Assembly: GCA_016213105.1 (NCBI GenBank)
Contig: JACRBN010000011.1
Location: 124,001 to 188,000 of the forward strand
Direction of reading: 5' to 3'
DNA length: 64,000 bases
DNA from: Chloroflexota bacterium
GTDB lineage: Bacteria; Chloroflexota; Anaerolineae; Anaerolineales; Villigracilaceae
This document shows positions 9,120-20,725 of this stretch, piece after piece; position 1 is the first letter of the stretch; the number at the start of each line of letters is the position of its first letter. The notes beneath the pieces were generated by a model. The model made no database searches, had not been told where the DNA came from, and saw only the letters and a program-made list of their open reading frames with translations. A program made the translations under genes and the position numbers.

Positions 9120-10112
9120 CTATTTGATTTCCACAACCATCCCTGTTTGACTGGACTCGTAGGCCGCATCCACGACCTTCATGTTGATCCAGCCTTCCAG
9201 TCCGCCTGGGACAGGGGTTTGATTCTTGCCGATGCACTCGACGAAATACTTCAACTGGTCGGTGTACATGTTCTGCGAGTAGTGCGACTCTTGACTTGCG
9301 AGCGGCGACTCGATCACGTCGATCTTGTTTTCCTCGTTGGGGATCTCCAGATGGGTGGGGAAGACCTGACCGAAGCCCTTCAGACCGTACAACTGCGCGC
9401 CTGCTTCGGGGCTGTCCGAGTGCGGCTGCCACCAGCCCGTCTCGATGTAGGAGGTCACGCCGTTATCCCAGTTGACGAGGATCACGCCCGTGTCGTCCAC
9501 GTCGGAGTCCTTGTAGTGGGTGCCGATCTTGGCGTAGACAGAAACAGGCTGCGGGTCGCCGAGCAGGAAGCGCGTGGTGTCCAGCGCATGGACGCCCATG
9601 TCGGCCATCGCGCCGCCGCCCGCGTATTGCTTCTGCGCGAACCAGCCCGACGGCCCCCAGTTGACGTGCACGCTGTAGGCCTTGGTGCGGATGATCTGCC
9701 CCAGTTGCGCCGCCTGACTTCGCAGCCACTGCACCTCGGGATGGAAGCGCCAGCAGTGCGCCACCATCAACAGCGCGCCCGACTTATCCGCTGCGGCGCA
9801 CATCTGCTCGGCCTCGTGCGCGTTCATCGCCATCGGCTTCTCGACCATCACGTGCACGCCCGCCTTGAGCGCGGCGATGGTTTGTAGCGCGTGCAGATAG
9901 TTCGGCGTGCTGACCACCAATGCGTCCACGCCGCCATCCTTGAGCATGGCTTCGACCGTCTCGTACTGACGCGAGATGCCAAATTCTTTTCCAAACTCCG
10001 CCATTGACTCAGGCCGATGATTGACTGCGGCGACCAATTCCAGCCCCAAACTCTGTGCGGCGCGCGCATGGACTTTGTTGATTCCGCCTGTACCTGCAAA
10101 TGCGATTTTCAT
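9120..10112 (-). CDS. Gfo/Idh/MocA family oxidoreductase
   Basis: 330 residues. The N-terminal Rossmann fold starts IAFAGTGGINKVHARAA, and VEKPMAMN near residue 91 is the family signature containing the catalytic-site Lys. The second half is the alpha/beta substrate domain with GGAMADMGVHALD. The family oxidises or reduces cyclic polyols and sugars with NAD(P). AAGGAAA precedes the ATG at 10112. It stands in the glycoside locus, upstream of the SDR epimerase and downstream of ProX, separated from ProX by a 180-base repeat block. It may convert the sugar released by the glycosidases. Confidence 0.88.
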   Translation of the reverse strand: MKIAFAGTGGINKVHARAAQSLGLELVAAVNHRPESMAEFGKEFGISRQYETVEAMLKDGGVDALVVSTPNYLHALQTIAALKAGVHVMVEKPMAMNAHEAEQMCAAADKSGALLMVAHCWRFHPEVQWLRSQAAQLGQIIRTKAYSVHVNWGPSGWFAQKQYAGGGAMADMGVHALDTTRFLLGDPQPVSVYAKIGTHYKDSDVDDTGVILVNWDNGVTSYIETGWWQPHSDSPEAGAQLYGLKGFGQVFPTHLEIPNEENKIDVIESPLASQESHYSQNMYTDQLKYFVECIGKNQTPVPGGLEGWINMKVVDAAYESSQTGMVVEIK

Positions 10113-10136
10113 GGTTGATTTCCTTTTCCTGGTTAT

Positions 10137-10292
10137 GGAGTCCAGAAGCTCTGCTTCTGGACATTTCCAAAGCCCGCTGGATTACAAATCCAGCGGGAGC
10201 ATGTCGCTCGCGGCGGATTTGCAATCCGCCGCACTCGGAAGCTCTGCTTCTGAATATCTTCAAAAGACCGCAAGCAGAGCTTGCGGAGTCCG
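10137..10292 (-). repeat. cluster of four to five palindromic hairpins (family B)
   Basis: Successive hairpins have the stems AGAAGCTCTGCTTCT, CGCTGGATTACAAATCCAGCG, GGCGGATTTGCAATCCGCC, GAAGCTCTGCTTC and GCAAGCAGAGCTTGC, framed by GGAGTCC at both ends. Each stem has its own sequence but similar length. The block fills the spacer between the proX stop and the Gfo/Idh/MocA start. Confidence 0.8.
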
Positions 10293-10786
10293 CTATTTTT
10301 TCTCGTCAAAGAAATGCAGAACGTGTCCCGTGACCTCAAAGAACCGTTCCAACTCGGCCTTGCTCAGCACCAGCGTGGATGTGTTGACCAGCGGATGACT
10401 CAAAAAGTGTTCGCCCTGCCAGATCTCGGCGTCGATCCACAACTCGACCTGATGCGCCGCGTCATTCGCCAGACCCATCATGGTCACCGAGCCGCGCGTC
10501 ACGCCCAGCAGGCGCAGCAGGGCTTCCTCCGAGCCGAAGCGTAGGTGCGAGACGCCCAACTGCGCCGAAAGCGCCTCCAGCTTAACGGTCTTTTCACAGG
10601 CCGTCACCACCAGGAAGAAACGGCGTGCCTTCTTGTCGCACAGGAACAGGTTCTTGGTGCTGACCGCTTCGATGCCCGCATGATGCAGGTCGGCTTCGGC
10701 GCAGGTGAACACGGCGGGATGCTCCAGCCGCTCATACGCGAAGCCGTGGTCATCCATGAAGGCCAGGAACTCCTGCTCCGATGCGA

Positions 10787-10790
<4 letters not shown>
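10293..10790 (-). CDS. ProX/PrdX-type prolyl-tRNA editing protein (YbaK domain)
   Basis: 165 residues, the size of the free-standing ProX family. Seen: STKNLFLCDKK near 43-53, and FGSEEALLRLLGVTRGSVT followed by GLANDAAHQV, the hallmark of the PrdX/ProX branch of the YbaK superfamily. Members deacylate mischarged Ala-tRNA(Pro) or similar in the cytoplasm. Its ATG at 10790 overlaps the GH38 stop in an ATGA arrangement, so translation is coupled to the mannosidase. That is an odd pairing of a housekeeping proofreading gene with a glycosidase. A second YbaK-superfamily gene is at 59047. Confidence 0.87.
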
Positions 10791-13957
<3,167 letters not shown>

Positions 13958-13959
13958 TT

Positions 13960-14511
13960 TTAATTCACTCTCTTTGACATGTAGATATCGGGTTTGCCCC
14001 TGCCATTGGCATCGGGCATGACGCCTGTGATGATGTAGCCCAGCTTTTGATAGAACTCGAAGGGATGGCCCTTCAGGTTGCGGATGTTTCGAATCTGCTC
14101 CCAGAGGTTTTCGTACAGGTCGACGTCCGCCAGCGAGGTCATGCCGTCTTCGTCATCCGAGCCGAGGGTGATGGTCAGGCCGCCGCGTTCGCGCACCTGC
14201 TCCTCGAAATCCGCGACCAGCGCGCGGCCGATGCCCTGTTTCTGGAGCGACGGCTGCACCGCCAGCGGATGCAGTTCCCACACGTGGGCATCGTATTGGG
14301 GAATCCCGCCAATCACGCCCAGCAGAGTCCCGTCCTCGTCCACGGCGGCGCGGCAGATGCGATCCGCAGAGAGCATCTCGTGGACTTCCTCCAGGCCGTC
14401 CTCGAAGGTGGGCCAGGCGTCGGGCCAGTGCTCGCGGAAGGCGTCCACGATCAGTTGCGCAGCCTGCTGGATGAGCGTTTCGTCTGCCGGGGTGAGGGTG
14501 CGGATGTTCAT
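13960..14511 (-). CDS. GNAT N-acetyltransferase, resembling AAC(6')-type enzymes
   Basis: 183 residues from the ATG at 14511, which begins 1 base after the stop of the beta-glucosidase; longer upstream starts would run inside that gene. KQGIGRAL at about 89-96 is the acetyl-CoA pyrophosphate-binding motif, preceded by the strand VWELHPLAV. The DAWP and EEVHEML segments near the N-terminus and GHPFEFYQKLGY near the end recall AAC(6')-like aminoglycoside acetyltransferases, but substrate cannot be inferred from that. Its position between two glycosidases suggests an amino sugar or glycoside-derived amine as a natural acceptor. Confidence 0.8.
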   Translation of the reverse strand: MNIRTLTPADETLIQQAAQLIVDAFREHWPDAWPTFEDGLEEVHEMLSADRICRAAVDEDGTLLGVIGGIPQYDAHVWELHPLAVQPSLQKQGIGRALVADFEEQVRERGGLTITLGSDDEDGMTSLADVDLYENLWEQIRNIRNLKGHPFEFYQKLGYIITGVMPDANGRGKPDIYMSKRVN

Positions 14512-14512
14512 C

Positions 14513-15838
<1,326 letters not shown>

Positions 15839-15867
15839 TCAGTACCTCGATGAGTGGATTTTTGAAT

Positions 15868-16884
15868 TTATGTGCAGCCGCAGGAATTGCGGATTACCAT
15901 TTCGGTGGGCAGCAGGGTCAACAGGTCGGCCCGCTCGCCGCGGATCAGGCGCACCAGCTGCTTGACCGCCTCGCTTCCGACCTGCTCGATGGGCGCGCGG
16001 ACGGTCGTCAGCGGCGGCGAGAGGAAGGGGGCGAAGGGGATGTCGTCGAAGCCGACCACGGACACCTCCTGGGGGACGGCGACTCCCGCCGCCTGGAGCG
16101 CGGTCAACACCCCGAGGGCGGCCTCATCGTCCCCGCTGAAGACGGCATCGAAGGCCACGTCCCGCGCCAGCAGGTCCTGGATGGCAGCCTGGGCCGTTTC
16201 CCGCTGGAAGCCGCCCAGGGAGATCAACGCAGGGTCGACTTGCAGGCCGTGCGTTTCGAGCGCCTCGCAGTATCCGCGTTCGCGCCAGGCCGAGTCTTCG
16301 TGGCTTTCGGGACCGCGTAGAAATACGATGCGCCGCCGTCCATGCGCTTCGATCAGGTGCGCCACGATGTGCGCCGCGCCGCTCTTGTTTTCGATGGTGA
16401 TGGTGGGAATTTCACAGCCTGTGAACGTCTGGTGCATCAGCACCAGCGGCAGGCCAATGGAGTACAGGCGGGTGATCTCCTCGTTTTCGAGGCTGGCCGT
16501 GAAGGCCAGCAGGCCATCGGTGTTGTGCTCGCCGAGCGGAAGCCGCGCGTGCGGCAGGGCGTGTCGAGGCTCGCCCGTGGTGTGGATCAGCAGATCGAAG
16601 CCCGCTCCCCGCGCCGCCGCTTCGATGCCGCGCAGCATGGACGAGAAGAACGCGCCGCTGATCTCAGGCAGCAGCAGGCCGAGGGTATTCGTGCGGCGGC
16701 TGGCCAGCACGCGCGCGGCGGTGCGCGGGACATAGTTCAGCGCGCGGATGGCGTCCTGCACCCGCTCCGCTGTCTCGGGGATGACGCGCGTGGTTCCGTT
16801 CAACACGCGGCTTACTGTGGCAATCGAAACACCCGCCTGGCGGGCGACATCGGCAATGGTGGCGGGGCGGTTGGGGATATTCAT
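15868..16884 (-). CDS. LacI/GalR family transcriptional regulator
   Basis: 338 residues. The HTH ADVARQAGVSIATVSRVLN lies at about 9-27, followed by the hinge helix with RTAARVLASRRT and a periplasmic-binding-protein-like effector domain containing SVVGFDDIPFA. It ends RNSCGCT. A sugar released by the pathway is expected to be the inducer. An operator-like palindrome lies directly on its own promoter, so it probably represses itself and the downstream glycosidase genes. Confidence 0.93.
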   Translation of the reverse strand: MNIPNRPATIADVARQAGVSIATVSRVLNGTTRVIPETAERVQDAIRALNYVPRTAARVLASRRTNTLGLLLPEISGAFFSSMLRGIEAAARGAGFDLLIHTTGEPRHALPHARLPLGEHNTDGLLAFTASLENEEITRLYSIGLPLVLMHQTFTGCEIPTITIENKSGAAHIVAHLIEAHGRRRIVFLRGPESHEDSAWRERGYCEALETHGLQVDPALISLGGFQRETAQAAIQDLLARDVAFDAVFSGDDEAALGVLTALQAAGVAVPQEVSVVGFDDIPFAPFLSPPLTTVRAPIEQVGSEAVKQLVRLIRGERADLLTLLPTEMVIRNSCGCT

Positions 16885-16899
16885 GGGACGGGTTTGTCC

Positions 16900-16913
16900 T
16901 GAAAGCGCTTACA
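16900..16913 (-). promoter_or_regulatory. LacI/GalR-type operator
   Basis: On the minus strand the site reads TGTAAGCGCTTTCA, an imperfect palindrome with the central GCGC typical of LacI-family sites. It begins 3 bases after the -10 box of the lacI-type gene and so covers the transcription start. Confidence 0.8.
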
Positions 16914-16916
16914 TGG

Positions 16917-16945
16917 ATTATAGAGAATAAAAAGCCCCGCGTCAA
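16917..16945 (-). promoter_or_regulatory. sigma-70 type promoter of the sugar locus
   Basis: On the minus strand TTGACG (16945-16940) and TATAAT (16922-16917) are spaced by exactly 17 bases. The -35 box lies in the loop of the terminator hairpin that ends the upstream gene. The start codon is 33 bases beyond the -10 box. Confidence 0.8.
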
Positions 16946-16963
16946 TTGGCTCGGGGCTTTTTT
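16929..16963. terminator. rho-independent terminator, symmetric
   Basis: Stem AAAAAGCCCCG / CGGGGCTTTTTT with a 12-base loop. It ends the minus-strand phosphotransferase transcript and could work on the other strand too. Confidence 0.85.
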
Positions 16964-17066
16964 AAGGTAAACGTAGGGTTAAGGATTAGCCGTTTGGTTG
17001 TACGCTGTGTTGAGCAGTCTTTACCATAGTAATTCACTGTTATCAAATGCAGTTCTGCCTGTACGA

Positions 17067-18005
17067 CTATAACTCTGATAAGCGCATCTTCACTCCGGCA
17101 CGATCAAGCCGCTCTTCCACTTCTCCTTCGAGTTGGGTCGTAACTTGGTAATCACCAAGCATGGTCGCTTTACGAGCGTCGAATAGCCTTGCCCACAACC
17201 CAGCTGCCCATGCGTGTTGATACTCCAGTGTATTCCAGCGTCGACCCGATGCTGCAATATAAGCATCAAGAAAACTCACACTATCTTCGATCGTTGATTG
17301 CCCAAAGCCGAATAAGGCGGCTGCTACACCTGCAATTGCTGGTTCTGAGAGACATACAATTGAATCCCAATCATCCACCGAGAGCAGATGTCCTCCATCC
17401 CAGCGGATATTGTCAGTCCACCAATCTCCATGTCCGATAACAGTAGGTAGCTTGCTTCCACGGATAATCGAACGCGCCAATCTGGCAGCATGTTCGATCC
17501 ATGCAGGATCATGCCGCATATTGAGGTCTTCGGCAATGTCCGTAGCCAATGGCCATGTATCTCCTGGATCATCCCAGCGTAAGAATCCCCATGACGGATA
17601 TAGAGTGGAAGAGTCACCGATCGGGGATGCCACTTTTACTAAGTCTGCAAGGACGCGTCCAAGCTCTTCCGCAGCATCTCTGCCGGGATGGAGAGGTTCG
17701 CCTCCCGGTAAGTATTTTTCGAATGAGATTGCCAGATCATCGTGTCTTTCCGGAGGCCCCAGTGGTTCTGGACATGGAAACCCTGCTTCCCACACCTGTC
17801 TATGTACCAGCCAACATGAGAGTAGCCGATCATGCCAATCTCTGGCTTTTACCACAACGCGTCTCTCGTCGCCTAGAATGATTCCTAGAACAGCAGAAGA
17901 ATAACCTGACTCGAAGATAATGGCACTCAAAGGTGATGCAAAGCGGGCCATACACCAAGCGGATAGCGTTTCTTGTGAAATGACCGGACGTTTCCAACTG
18001 CCCAT
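17067..18005 (-). CDS. aminoglycoside phosphotransferase (APH) family kinase
   Basis: 312 residues. VIGHGDWWTDNIRW near 195 is the HxDxxxxN catalytic loop, and LLSVDDWDS near 211 holds the metal-binding Asp of the APH fold. The family phosphorylates small molecules such as aminoglycosides, choline or homoserine. The substrate here is unknown and resistance should not be assumed. Base composition is nearer 50% GC than its neighbours, and it lies in a low-GC islet between the sugar locus terminator and the duplicated aldo/keto reductase fragment. Confidence 0.8.
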   Translation of the reverse strand: MGSWKRPVISQETLSAWCMARFASPLSAIIFESGYSSAVLGIILGDERRVVVKARDWHDRLLSCWLVHRQVWEAGFPCPEPLGPPERHDDLAISFEKYLPGGEPLHPGRDAAEELGRVLADLVKVASPIGDSSTLYPSWGFLRWDDPGDTWPLATDIAEDLNMRHDPAWIEHAARLARSIIRGSKLPTVIGHGDWWTDNIRWDGGHLLSVDDWDSIVCLSEPAIAGVAAALFGFGQSTIEDSVSFLDAYIAASGRRWNTLEYQHAWAAGLWARLFDARKATMLGDYQVTTQLEGEVEERLDRAGVKMRLSEL

Positions 18006-18060
18006 AGATAACTATCTCTTCAGGAATATTTGACAATTCTGTTCTGTGTTGCACTGCCCA

Positions 18061-18154
18061 ACTACGGCTTCAATACCTCATCGCTCATCTCATCCAATTG
18101 AGCCACTTCCTCATCGGTGAGACGCCAGCCGAGGGCGCCCGCATTTTGCTGGGC
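18061..18154 (-). pseudogene. duplicated 3' end of the aldo/keto reductase gene
   Basis: These 94 bases match 18753-18846 with about five mismatches. They encode the last 30 or so residues of the reductase (LGWRLTDEEVAQLDEMS, then EVLKP and TAG) but have no start or upstream part. The two copies flank the unknown gene at 18205-18729 as direct repeats. Confidence 0.85.
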
Positions 18155-18204
18155 ATGTTTTGCAAAAAAAGTCATGACGATGCTAAGCAGGGAAACTTCT
18201 ATAC

Positions 18205-18729
18205 TCACGGCCAATAAAACTTTCTTGTCCAATCATCAGGAACGCATAACCAAAGACCTACATACAAGCACGGACTGTAAAAGCCTTCGGACGGGAAAAT
18301 GTTCTTAATGTAATTAGCCACCACTTCATTAGATTTTGTGGAAAATATTTCTGGCAACATTGAACTCTTGTTTAAGTGATTAATCGCATCAAGAACTACA
18401 AAGTCAGGATGCCCAACGCATTCACTGAACCAACCTTTACCAAACTTATTTTGTGGTCCACCCATACCATGAGGACAACCTAACTCATTTTTTGTTTCCG
18501 ACGTAACATGACACCACCAAGTTAATCTCTCAATTGCTACTGTTAACTTTGTGAGTTCGTGGACAAGAGCAAGGGAAATATCTTTGTCAACAATCAAATC
18601 AATATAGCCATTTCCTACTGGCTGAACTTTGTATTTTTCAAGCAGACCTTCAATGGCAATCTGAAATTTTTCAGGATCGCTTTGTAAGTTTTTTAGATAG
18701 GGTAGCGTGGAAAGTGAGTTTTGTGTCAT
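18205..18729 (-). CDS. unknown protein in low-GC islet
   Basis: 174 residues, not recognised. It is soluble, with no signal peptide or membrane segment. A Trp/Cys/His-rich middle part reads LTWWCHVTSETKNELGCPHG and is followed by GWFSECVGHPDF; the Cys and His residues could bind a metal. It is clearly AT-rich relative to the surrounding genes and lies between direct repeats of the reductase 3' end, so it looks acquired. Small proteins of this size and makeup include immunity proteins, but nothing here proves that. Confidence 0.6.
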   Translation of the reverse strand: MTQNSLSTLPYLKNLQSDPEKFQIAIEGLLEKYKVQPVGNGYIDLIVDKDISLALVHELTKLTVAIERLTWWCHVTSETKNELGCPHGMGGPQNKFGKGWFSECVGHPDFVVLDAINHLNKSSMLPEIFSTKSNEVVANYIKNIFPSEGFYSPCLYVGLWLCVPDDWTRKFYWP

Positions 18730-18753
18730 TTTGATTTACACAGCAACGCCCGA

Positions 18754-19689
18754 CTACGGCTTCAACACCTCACCGCTCATCTCGTCCAATTGAGCCACTT
18801 CCTCATCGGTGAGACGCCAGCCGAGGGCGCCTGCGTTTTGCTGGGCCTGGGATTCGTTCTTCGCGCCTGGGATGGGCAGGGTGCCCTTGCAGATTGTCCA
18901 GTTGAGCGCCACCTGGGCATTGGACTTGCCGCCGTGGTCCTGGCCGATGGTTGTCATCAATTTAATCAGGGGCGGGAGTTTTTTGAGCATGGATGCGTAC
19001 TGCGCCCCGCGCGCGCCCGCAGGCGGATTTTCGGTAGAGTATTTTCCCGATAACAAGCCCATTTCGAGCGGCGAGTAGGCGATCAGGCGCACGCCCAGTT
19101 CCTTGCAGCGCGCCAGCAGGCCGTTCTTTTCCACCTCGCGGCGCAGCAGGCTGTAATGCACCTGGTTGGCGGCCAGCGGGATGTTGTGCCTGGCCAGGGC
19201 CGAGTAGGCGGTCATCATCTGGGTGGCGTTGAAATTCGAGACGCCCACGGTGCGCGTCCAGCCCTTTTCCACACAAATGGACATACCTTCCATCATCGTG
19301 TCCACGCTCAGGAGCGGGGAGGGCCAGTGGATCTGGTACAAGTCCACGCTGTCGGTGCCGATGCGTTCCAGGCTGTGCTTGAGGGCGTTGGGGATGGCGT
19401 TTTTTGTCAGCCGCCAGGGCAGCGGAAAGAATTTGGTGGCCACCAGCACGGGTTGTTCGGTGGCCTTCAGGAACTGGCCCAGCAGGCGCTCGGAGCGGCC
19501 CGAGCCATACACCTCGGCGGTATCGATGAAGCGGATGCCTTCCTGGAGTGAGACTGTGAAGGATTTCTGGATGTCGTCATCCGAGTGGGTGCGGCCATAC
19601 TGCCACATAACGCGGTCCCCCCATTGCCAGGCTCCCAACCCCATCTCCACGGCATGCAAAAAGCGTGTTTCGTTGCTGATCTCGGTCAT
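18754..19689 (-). CDS. aldo/keto reductase
   Basis: 311 residues from the ATG at 19689, preceded by AAGGAGAG; an open frame upstream lacks such a site. FIDTAEVYGSGRSE near 50 carries the catalytic Asp and Tyr, ATKFFPLPW the Lys and YQIHWPS the His of the AKR tetrad. It reduces aldehydes or sugars with NADPH. The C-terminal 94 bases are duplicated at 18061-18154. It is divergent from rnc. Confidence 0.9.
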   Translation of the reverse strand: MTEISNETRFLHAVEMGLGAWQWGDRVMWQYGRTHSDDDIQKSFTVSLQEGIRFIDTAEVYGSGRSERLLGQFLKATEQPVLVATKFFPLPWRLTKNAIPNALKHSLERIGTDSVDLYQIHWPSPLLSVDTMMEGMSICVEKGWTRTVGVSNFNATQMMTAYSALARHNIPLAANQVHYSLLRREVEKNGLLARCKELGVRLIAYSPLEMGLLSGKYSTENPPAGARGAQYASMLKKLPPLIKLMTTIGQDHGGKSNAQVALNWTICKGTLPIPGAKNESQAQQNAGALGWRLTDEEVAQLDEMSGEVLKP

Positions 19690-19800
19690 GCTGCTCTCCT
19701 TGCTTGAGTTGTTCGATTGTATCTTAAAAAATCCCGAGCCTGTGCCCGTCCTTTGCAAATCGGGTTACAATCGGAGACGCAAAATGCCTGTCCAATTATG

Positions 19801-19852
19801 TGGAGTGCGGACTTCAGCCCGCAACTGCGGACCGAAGTCCGCGCTCCGCGGG
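19801..19852 (+). repeat. palindromic repeat between akr and rnc
   Basis: GGAGTGCGGACTTCAGCCCGC is followed by GCGGACCGAAGTCCGCGCTCC, giving a long hairpin. The framing GGAGT/GCTCC recalls family B. It lies in the 262-base spacer between the divergent genes; the rest of that spacer shows only a TACAAT -10-like box at 19766-19771. Confidence 0.7.
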
Positions 19853-19951
19853 ATGGGCGCAAAAACTTGTTTTGGAACTGATGGAACGCAAGCACCCGCT
19901 CGACGAGAAGGGGAGGGGTTCTGGCGCTCCCTGAGTTCCTGGGAGGTTCCC

Positions 19952-20662
19952 GTGAATTCCAATTTTGAGCAGCGGGATTCAGAACCCGCTTCCGACCTGG
20001 CCCGCAGGCTGGGTTTGTCGTTTGCCAGGATGACTCTCTTGACGCGCGCCCTGACGCACCGTTCCTACGTCAATGAGCACGCCGATGCCCAGGAGGATAA
20101 CGAGCGCCTGGAATTTCTCGGCGATGCCGTGCTGGATTTCATCGTCGGCGCCTGGGTGTATCACCGTTTCCCTGAAATGCCCGAAGGCGATCTGACCAAG
20201 GTGCGCTCCGCGTACGTCTGTAACGAGCAACTGGCCGTCTTCGCCCGCGCCTTCGACCTGGGGCGCGCCATGCGCCTCGGGCGCGGAGAACTCAACTCGG
20301 GCGGCCGCGACCGCGAGGGGCTGTTGGGGTCGACCTTCGAGGCGGTGATCGGCGCCGTGTACCTGGAGTCAGGCCTCAAGGCGGTGGAGGATTTTGTCCA
20401 CCCGCTGCTGGTGGAGGCTGGTGAGAAGGTTCTCGAAAGCCTGGACGACCCGAAGAGCGAGTTCCAGGAATGGACGCAGGCCGAGAAGATGGGCACGCCG
20501 CGCTACAAGGTGATTTCCTCCAGCGGACCCGATCACGCCAAAACGTACAATGTGGAAGTGGTCATCGGCGACAAGATCTTCGGCCAGGGCAGCGGCACCA
20601 GCAAGCAGATCGCCGAGCGCGCCGCCGCCGCGGATGCGCTCTCAAAAATGAATCTTTTGTAA
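19952..20662 (+). CDS. rnc: ribonuclease III
   Basis: 236 residues from GTG 19952, chosen because GGGAGG sits 5 bases upstream. The frame is open far upstream, but only through repeat and antisense sequence. ERLEFLGDAVL (residues about 49-59) is the family signature, with the second acidic site in TFEAVIGAVYLESG. The C-terminal third, from EFQEWTQ to the end, is a double-stranded RNA-binding domain. It cleaves dsRNA in rRNA processing. It is followed by smc 63 bases later, a pairing seen in many bacteria. Confidence 0.93.
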   Translation: MNSNFEQRDSEPASDLARRLGLSFARMTLLTRALTHRSYVNEHADAQEDNERLEFLGDAVLDFIVGAWVYHRFPEMPEGDLTKVRSAYVCNEQLAVFARAFDLGRAMRLGRGELNSGGRDREGLLGSTFEAVIGAVYLESGLKAVEDFVHPLLVEAGEKVLESLDDPKSEFQEWTQAEKMGTPRYKVISSSGPDHAKTYNVEVVIGDKIFGQGSGTSKQIAERAAAADALSKMNLL

Positions 20663-20663
20663 T

Positions 20664-20692
20664 TTGGACTCCAACGTCGGGGGGCGTTGGAG
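20664..20692 (+). repeat. palindromic repeat (family B) between rnc and smc
   Basis: GGACTCCAACGTCGGGGGGCGTTGGAG forms a hairpin with CAACG arms. It starts 2 bases after the rnc stop codon. Confidence 0.7.
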
Positions 20693-20725
20693 ATTTCTTG
20701 AAGCGAGACAATCTGGATTGCGTGC

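Noticed and set aside
10137-10292. CRISPR array
   Set aside because: The hairpins differ in sequence and spacing, and there are no equal spacers or cas genes.
13960-14511. calling the GNAT protein an aminoglycoside resistance gene
   Set aside because: The resemblance to AAC(6') is local and the gene sits in a sugar operon; substrate cannot be inferred.
17067-18005. calling the APH-fold protein an aminoglycoside resistance gene
   Set aside because: The HGDxxxxN-type loop is common to many small-molecule kinases; nothing points to antibiotics.
19223-19951. N-terminal extension of rnc
   Set aside because: The frame is open but runs through the reverse of the reductase gene and a palindromic repeat; the GTG at 19952 has a good ribosome site.
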